Of a DNA stretch of 64,000 nt, positions 59,412 through 64,000 are shown piece by piece. The first letter of the stretch is position 1. The number at the start of each line of letters is the position of its first letter. A program made the translations under genes and the position numbers. The notes under the pieces were generated by a model. That model was not told where the DNA came from. It saw only the letters and a list, made by a program, of their open reading frames with translations, and did no database searches. Origin of the DNA: CBDBCK01 sp965203345 (GTDB taxonomy: Bacteria > Chloroflexota > Dehalococcoidia > Lucifugimonadales > Lucifugimonadaceae); NCBI GenBank assembly GCA_965203345.1, contig CBDBCK010000028.1, positions 310,001 through 374,000 of the forward strand, given 5' to 3'.

Positions 59412-60697
59412 TAATCTTATTTGCAAAGTCTTTACTTAAACGCTTGAAAATCTTGGCGTTTCTCGTGCTTGGGTTGTTTGCGCTTGCTGCGTGCGTGAAT
59501 GAATGGACTCCAGAAGGCGGATGGGCATCATTCTCCGCTAATGAAGATTGGATATATGTAGCTGCTCGGGAAGGCAGGGTTGTGCGTTTGGAAAGGAGTA
59601 CCGCTCGCGTGGACGTCAACTGGGCTTATCCACCTGTAGGTTCGGATGGGTTGGGGGCGATCTATTCCGCGCCTCTTTTGTCTGACGGTGTGGTTTATGG
59701 GGCAGGTTACAATTGCAGCGGCACTAGCTGTTCCGGAGAGATCTTTGCAGTATCAGAGAACGGACGTTTTGCATGGGGAGCAGGCCCCGTTAGGTTGCCA
59801 AACGCTCGTCTGGTGAGCTCTCCTGCTCTGGTAGGAGATACTCTATTAGTCAGTACCGATAATACTAACGACGACGAAGGTAGCTTTGGGTTTCTGTATG
59901 CTCTGGAAGCTGCCGCAGACTACGACAAAAGTGTGCAGGAGCAAGTAGCCCAGAGGGTCAAATGGCGGCTGCCTATTGAAGGAGCCGCATGGGGGGGAAT
60001 TGCTGCTTCAGGTGATACGATTTACATAGGAACTCGTGCCGGTATCATATACGCTCTGGACGTGAGTGATAAATCTGAATATGAGATAAACGTAAAAGAT
60101 AGAGTGTTATGGACATTTGATCTGGGTTCACCTATAGTTTCCACTCCGCTTGTGATGGACGGTAAACTTTATATAGGTTCTTTTGCATCGTCCGATAACT
60201 TTTTTGCTCTTGACATTGAAGAACGTGCTTCCGACCCTGAAGGCTTGTCTTTGCACCCCTCAAAAGAGTGGACTTTTTCTGTAGGTTCGCAAGTTTGGGC
60301 GCGACCTTTGCTTATTGATGGGACATTGTACGTGTTCGGGCTTGATGGTTCTATACACGCTTTAGATCCGAATACAGGATCAGCGCTTTGGGATTCCAGC
60401 CCGAATATAGGATCACCTATAGTGTCGCCCCCCGTTCTATTGGAAGCTGGGGGCGATCGTTTCTTGGCCGTTCCATCTTTTGAACAAGATGTCCATATAG
60501 TTACTTTGCCCGACGGTCTGTACGAAAAGCGCTTATATGATACAGACAACGGCGTGGCAGCGTCTCCAGTTTTTCTAGACGGTTCTCTGTACGTTCATAC
60601 AAGAAACGGCGAGGTAAGACGTTTTCACCCAATAAGTCTCAATCTTCAGTCGTGTATAAGGAACCTTGCTGACCGCCAATCGGAGTCATGCGGATGA
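59408..60697 (+). CDS. PQQ-type beta-propeller lipoprotein (BamB-like)
   Basis: 429 residues. A signal peptide ends in LFALAAC (lipidated Cys29). The rest consists of repeated propeller blades: DTIYIGTRAGIIYALDVSD, VMDGKLYIGSFASSDNFFALDI, IDGTLYVFGLDGSIHALDPNTG and FLDGSLYVHTRNGEVRRF, each ending in the Tyr/Ala-Leu-Asp pattern of PQQ/BamB repeats. It lies between yidD and yidC, translationally coupled to yidD, so it may act as an extracytoplasmic chaperone or scaffold for YidC-inserted or exported proteins. The role is inferred from position only. Confidence 0.85.
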   Translation: MIILFAKSLLKRLKILAFLVLGLFALAACVNEWTPEGGWASFSANEDWIYVAAREGRVVRLERSTARVDVNWAYPPVGSDGLGAIYSAPLLSDGVVYGAGYNCSGTSCSGEIFAVSENGRFAWGAGPVRLPNARLVSSPALVGDTLLVSTDNTNDDEGSFGFLYALEAAADYDKSVQEQVAQRVKWRLPIEGAAWGGIAASGDTIYIGTRAGIIYALDVSDKSEYEINVKDRVLWTFDLGSPIVSTPLVMDGKLYIGSFASSDNFFALDIEERASDPEGLSLHPSKEWTFSVGSQVWARPLLIDGTLYVFGLDGSIHALDPNTGSALWDSSPNIGSPIVSPPVLLEAGGDRFLAVPSFEQDVHIVTLPDGLYEKRLYDTDNGVAASPVFLDGSLYVHTRNGEVRRFHPISLNLQSCIRNLADRQSESCG

Positions 60698-60740
60698 GTA
60701 GCTCATCTTGTTACCGCGGACGGATTCTGAGGTGTGAGAG

Positions 60741-61715
60741 TTGAACATACTCGGTACCCTCTGGGACCAAATAATTATGCGTCCTATTATCAATGGACTG
60801 GCGCTTCTATACGATCTTTTGTTTGACGAGTTCGTCTTGGCGATTATAGTTTTTACGCTGATAATGCGCTTGATACTTATGCCGCTGATGATCCGCCAAA
60901 CTCGTCAAATGAAAAAACTGCAAGGTATCCAACCACGAATGAAGACGTTGAAAGAGAAGTACAAAGATCAGTCTCCGGAGTCTCGGCGTCGTCTTTCAGA
61001 AGAAACGATGCGTCTTTATAAAGAAGCCGGTGTGAACCCGGTGGGATGCTTGGGGCCATTCGTGATACAGCTTCCTATATGGATAGGGCTTTACCGTGCG
61101 ATACTACGCGTCGTGCCCACCACTCCCGAAAGGCTCGTAGATCTGAGTAACACTTTTTACTCGTGGAATCCCTCTTCTGACAGAGCCCCGTTCGATCCTT
61201 TCATATTTGGTATAGACCTTGCGGCGTTTACTTCAGTCGCGGGCATTCCTTGGAATTTTGCTTTAGCCGTGCTTGTGGGGGTCAGCACTTGGCTTCAACA
61301 GCGTGTTTCTACACCGGTCTCGGTAGATCCTCGTCAACAGCAAACTAACCAAATGTTGCTGTGGATGATGCCAGTTATGCTGGCGGTTTTCTCATGGAAC
61401 TTCCCAGCAGGACTGGCCGTATATATACTTTTTTCAAATTTGATAGGTGTAGTGATTCAGTATTTTGTAGGTGGTAAGCAACCTATATCCATCATGGGCA
61501 GGCTATATTTAGGTACACCTGAGACGCGGGAAGCCTTCATAAAAAACCGTGCTGAACTCCAGAATGAGGCTCAAGCGGCAAAAGACTCTTCTGCGATCTC
61601 AACAAGCAATCAGAGGAAGATAGATGAAGCAACTCAAGAAGTTCACAGGCAAAACCGTAGACGAGGCAACCGAAGCCGCTCTCCAGGATCTAGGCGCAGA
61701 GCTCGAAGACGTTGA
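60741..61715 (+). CDS. yidC: Membrane protein insertase YidC/Oxa1 family
   Basis: 324 residues with about five membrane segments. LALLYDLLFDEFVLAIIVFTLIMRLILMPLMIRQTRQMKKLQGIQP is the family start with the conserved Arg in the first core helix, followed by the charged cytoplasmic loop and GCLGPFVIQLPIWIGLYRAIL. The C-terminus is strongly basic (RRRGNRSRSPGSRRRARRR), as in ribosome-binding YidC forms. The TTG start at 60741 has GAGGTG upstream. The last 92 bases overlap jag in another frame. Confidence 0.94.
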   Translation: MNILGTLWDQIIMRPIINGLALLYDLLFDEFVLAIIVFTLIMRLILMPLMIRQTRQMKKLQGIQPRMKTLKEKYKDQSPESRRRLSEETMRLYKEAGVNPVGCLGPFVIQLPIWIGLYRAILRVVPTTPERLVDLSNTFYSWNPSSDRAPFDPFIFGIDLAAFTSVAGIPWNFALAVLVGVSTWLQQRVSTPVSVDPRQQQTNQMLLWMMPVMLAVFSWNFPAGLAVYILFSNLIGVVIQYFVGGKQPISIMGRLYLGTPETREAFIKNRAELQNEAQAAKDSSAISTSNQRKIDEATQEVHRQNRRRGNRSRSPGSRRRARRR

Positions 61716-62562
61716 AATAAAGATAATAACCCCCGGACGCGCTGGGATAATGGGTTTTGGTGGTGAACCTGCAACGATTGAGGTCTCATACGTTGCAGAT
61801 CAGAGAACTTTTGAAGATATCGGTCATCACGAACGGCAGCCTGAAACGCAAACGAAACCTTCATCGGATATGTTGCAGGCTACTTCTAGAAAGAAGCATC
61901 AGTCCTCAGGTAAGAAGTCTTCTCCCAGAAAACTGCAACAGAAAAATAGAGACAATCTCAAAAACCAAAGGGATGAAGCTTTTGATCAGAACTCCAAACA
62001 AAAGCGTAACGACGACTCTTCTAAGTCCACAAACCGTAAAAAATATCCCAAAATGTCACCACCCGATCCTGAGGCTGAAAAGCTTATAGGTGAACTCCTT
62101 GACTATATTCTGAGCGCTATAAACGTTACTGCCGATATTTATGTAAAAGATGAGCCGGAGAATGGCACACTAGTATTTGAGATAGAGGGCGAAGATTCGG
62201 GATTGATTATCGGTCACAGGGGCGAGACGATGCGCGCCATTCAATTTTTGTTGCGGCTTCTAGTGAAAGAGAAGCTAGGACGCCGCGTCGCCTTTATTAT
62301 AGACATAGAAGGGTATCGACACAGGCGTTACAACAAGCTGATGAGCAAGGTACAGCATTCAGTTAGGCGGGTCGAAAGTACCGGTGTATCCGAGGCCCTC
62401 GATCCTATGACAGCGGCTGAGAGGCGTTTTGTGCATATATCACTTGTCGACAACCCGAATATTTCTACCTCTAGCGAAGGTGCAGGAGAAGACAGGCGCG
62501 TAGTGATACATCCGGCCTCGCTCGAGAAAGATTCAACCGGCGAAGAGGAGTATGACGGCTGA
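61624..62562 (+). CDS. jag: Jag/KhpB-like RNA-binding protein (Jag-N, KH, R3H)
   Basis: 312 residues. The Jag N-terminal domain begins KKFTGKTVDEATEAALQDLG and includes the GRAGIMGFGGEPATIEV turn. A Lys/Ser/Gln-rich linker of about 80 residues follows. Then come a KH domain (LIIGHRGETMRAIQFLLRLL) and an R3H motif (TAAERRFVHISL). GAGGAAG precedes ATG 61624. The start lies inside yidC. The 3' end overlaps the opposite-strand UbiA gene by 30 bases. In other bacteria KhpB binds many RNAs and affects cell division. Confidence 0.93.
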   Translation: MKQLKKFTGKTVDEATEAALQDLGAELEDVEIKIITPGRAGIMGFGGEPATIEVSYVADQRTFEDIGHHERQPETQTKPSSDMLQATSRKKHQSSGKKSSPRKLQQKNRDNLKNQRDEAFDQNSKQKRNDDSSKSTNRKKYPKMSPPDPEAEKLIGELLDYILSAINVTADIYVKDEPENGTLVFEIEGEDSGLIIGHRGETMRAIQFLLRLLVKEKLGRRVAFIIDIEGYRHRRYNKLMSKVQHSVRRVESTGVSEALDPMTAAERRFVHISLVDNPNISTSSEGAGEDRRVVIHPASLEKDSTGEEEYDG

Positions 62563-63465
62563 AGCCAGGAGCCATAACCCTATACATATCTGAAGCGGTT
62601 TGTCTTTTAGGAGTACTGTTTCAGGTGCCTCTGCCTGTCCTTTAACGTAAGCCAAGTATAGATATCTGAAAACCCCGTAAACTACGAAAGGTATTGTAAG
62701 CATTAGGAGCCCGGCTTCCCCAATTCCGGAATTTCCCACTTGACGTTGGAAAGAGTAGAGCGAATAGGTAGTTATCACCGCAGTAGCAGTAGCAGCCGTC
62801 AGTTGGTCTAGTAAAGGTTCCGTATACTTTTCTAGTATGTATCTTGTATTGTCTTCTCGTTGCTTGGATGCTAACAGCTCGGCCCGTCTCTTCAATATGG
62901 CAATAAGCAGTGCACCGAACCCAGTAACTATGTAAAGCCAAGGGGATATGTTCAGTGCTTGTTCGGTTGCCCCGGTCAAGGCTGCTGCTCCACCTATGGA
63001 CCGAGTCGCAAACCCGATGGCGATAGCGATAACATCCGCTATCACCATCCGCTTGAGCCAAGTGCTGTAAATAACATTCAAGATTATATAACCCGTCGCA
63101 GCGTATCCCAGACCGTTAGAGATGAGGAACCCCCCCGCTAATCCCGCTGCCGCCACTGCCACCCCTATCACCCCGATGGCGCGAGCCGAAACTCGCCCAG
63201 AAGCTGTAGGTCTAAACCTCTTTACAGGATGAGTACGGTCTTCCTCTGCATCAAGTATGTCATTCATCACGTAAATCGCTCCCGAAATGAGCACGAAAAC
63301 CCCGAACGCGCCGAAACCACGCCAGATGAAAGCTAGAGCGTCCGCAATATCTCCAACGTCCCACCAGAGGTCTATTGTGAATACTAGAGGCACCAAGGTA
63401 AGGCCATTTTTAGGAAGCTGAGCCGGCCTAAAAGCCCAAAACACACTGGTCAGAAAACTAAACAT
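62533..63465 (-). CDS. UbiA-family prenyltransferase (decaprenyl-phosphate phosphoribosyltransferase type)
   Basis: 310 residues with about eight or nine membrane segments. The prenyl-binding motif NDILDAEEDRTHPVKRFRPTASG and the second aspartate region around LKRMVIADVIAIAIGFATRS match the subgroup that joins PRPP to polyprenyl phosphate (5-phosphoribosyl-1-diphosphate transferase of arabinan synthesis). Other UbiA enzymes make quinones or heme O, so the substrate is not certain. Minus strand, convergent with jag and overlapping by 30 bases. Confidence 0.88.
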   Translation of the reverse strand: MFSFLTSVFWAFRPAQLPKNGLTLVPLVFTIDLWWDVGDIADALAFIWRGFGAFGVFVLISGAIYVMNDILDAEEDRTHPVKRFRPTASGRVSARAIGVIGVAVAAAGLAGGFLISNGLGYAATGYIILNVIYSTWLKRMVIADVIAIAIGFATRSIGGAAALTGATEQALNISPWLYIVTGFGALLIAILKRRAELLASKQREDNTRYILEKYTEPLLDQLTAATATAVITTYSLYSFQRQVGNSGIGEAGLLMLTIPFVVYGVFRYLYLAYVKGQAEAPETVLLKDKPLQICIGLWLLASAVILLFAG

Positions 63466-63679
63466 GGTAAATAAGGTTAAATATGTGCATGACCTCCTCT
63501 GAGCGTGAGAGTGATTTCCCTTTTAGGCTAACCTTTATGGTGTTTGATATCAACTTTGTTTACAGTGCAAGGGATGCTATACTTGTTTATTGTCCTAAAG
63601 GTCGTGTTGCAGATTTTTCCTGTCGCATGGCTGCCATATCCGCAACACGGAGTAAAGCATAAATTTGAGAGGCTATAAG

Positions 63680-64000
63680 GTGCCTTTTGGTTCCAAATTT
63701 TCCAATTTGAGGGAGGCTTGTGGGATCATAGGTATTTTTAACCTTGAATATGATACAGCGCGGGCCACGTTTTGTGGTCTGTTTGCTTTACAACATCGCG
63801 GTCAGGAGAGCGCGGGTATAGCTTCTTCTGATGGTAATCGCATACGTGTAAAGACTGGAGTGGGCCTAGTGTCACAGGTCTTTCGTGCAGAAGATCTGGA
63901 GACTTTGTCAGGATTTGCCACCATAGGACATACTCGCTACTCCACTTCTGGCTCTTCAAGCAGCCACAATGCTCAGCCCGTGTTGGCTAATGGTCCGGGA
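63680..64000 (+). CDS. purF: Amidophosphoribosyltransferase, N-terminal part (cut by window edge)
   Basis: The frame is open to the last base. It begins MPFGSKFSNLREA, then the nucleophile Cys14 in ACGIIGIF, so the first 13 residues are probably a propeptide removed to expose the cysteine of the glutaminase domain. GLFALQHRGQESAGIAS and IGHTRYSTSGSSSSHNAQPV confirm the PurF glutaminase domain. GTG start 63680 with GAGAGG seven bases upstream; a TTG at 63707 is an alternative. It catalyses the first step of purine synthesis. The phosphoribosyltransferase domain is outside the window. Confidence 0.95.
   Translation, partial: MPFGSKFSNLREACGIIGIFNLEYDTARATFCGLFALQHRGQESAGIASSDGNRIRVKTGVGLVSQVFRAEDLETLSGFATIGHTRYSTSGSSSSHNAQPVLANGPG

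Noticed and set aside
1..64000. tRNA, rRNA, tmRNA, RNase P RNA or transposase genes
   Set aside because: I scanned for T-loop-like motifs, conserved RNA cores and transposase signatures by eye and found none; a covariance-model scan would be decisive.

Overview
The window is bacterial chromosomal DNA, roughly 45-48% GC by eye, tightly packed, with no tRNA, rRNA, CRISPR array, integrase or insertion sequence that I can see. The strongest lineage hint is gene order and content. It has rpsB-tsf-pyrH-frr-uppS-cdsA-dxr-rseP-ispG-proS, a short EF-Ts, heavy use of ATA for Ile, frequent TTG/GTG starts, an M. tuberculosis-type CysM, a UbiA prenyltransferase of the phosphoribosyl-lipid type, and many stand-alone catabolic genes (amidase, FAA hydrolase, enolase superfamily, HpcH aldolase, VOC, aldo/keto reductases). 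Together these fit Chloroflexota, probably a marine Dehalococcoidia/SAR202-like organism. This is an inference from the sequence alone.

Layout. 1-6595: end of a Gfo/Idh/MocA oxidoreductase, an Rrf2-MoeB-CysM sulfur/cysteine cluster, then a catabolic run (amidase, hydroxypyruvate isomerase-like protein, FAA hydrolase). 6592-8455: a CcdA-type membrane protein on the minus strand and a LuxR-type regulator. 8542-18730: a long translation/envelope/isoprenoid operon from rpsB to proS, in which rseP is interrupted by a -1 frameshift. 19018-20030: rplJ-rplL behind an intrinsic terminator that looks like an attenuator. 20107-25117: an SDR, a collagen-like lipoprotein, an aldo/keto reductase that has lost its catalytic tetrad, and an ABC-2 exporter pair. 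25161-25923: a frameshifted DNA methyltransferase pseudogene on the minus strand. 26017-28963: pterin dehydratase, an intact aldo/keto reductase and purA. 29120-35891: argJBDGH-rpe. 36016-40549: L28, a threonine-dehydratase-like enzyme, a DM13 protein, a double VOC protein and an HpcH/HpaI aldolase.

40548-44819: an exported/copper-redox cluster centred on a CopC-CopD-cytochrome c fusion, plus a CDGSH protein. 44957-50097: a 2-hydroxyacid dehydrogenase, an HtrA-like lipoprotein protease with a duplicated C-terminal domain, a small PH-domain membrane protein and an enolase-superfamily enzyme. 50346-55682: L25, RNase Y, YmdB, a PHP phosphoesterase, PlsY and a zinc-finger membrane protein. 55744-56389: a deletion-fused remnant of a restriction-modification system. 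56562-58172: gamma-glutamyltransferase. 58564-62562: rpmH-rnpA-yidD-(PQQ propeller lipoprotein)-yidC-jag. 62533-64000: UbiA prenyltransferase and the start of purF.

The least expected content lies in two independent ghosts of DNA-modification systems, the CopC-CopD-cytochrome fusion with a translationally coupled mini membrane protein, the HtrA lipoprotein with its tandem C-terminal domain, a four-residue catalytically dead aldo/keto reductase, and a BamB-like propeller lipoprotein inserted between yidD and yidC. I see no clear large undescribed system such as a defence island or biosynthetic cluster.
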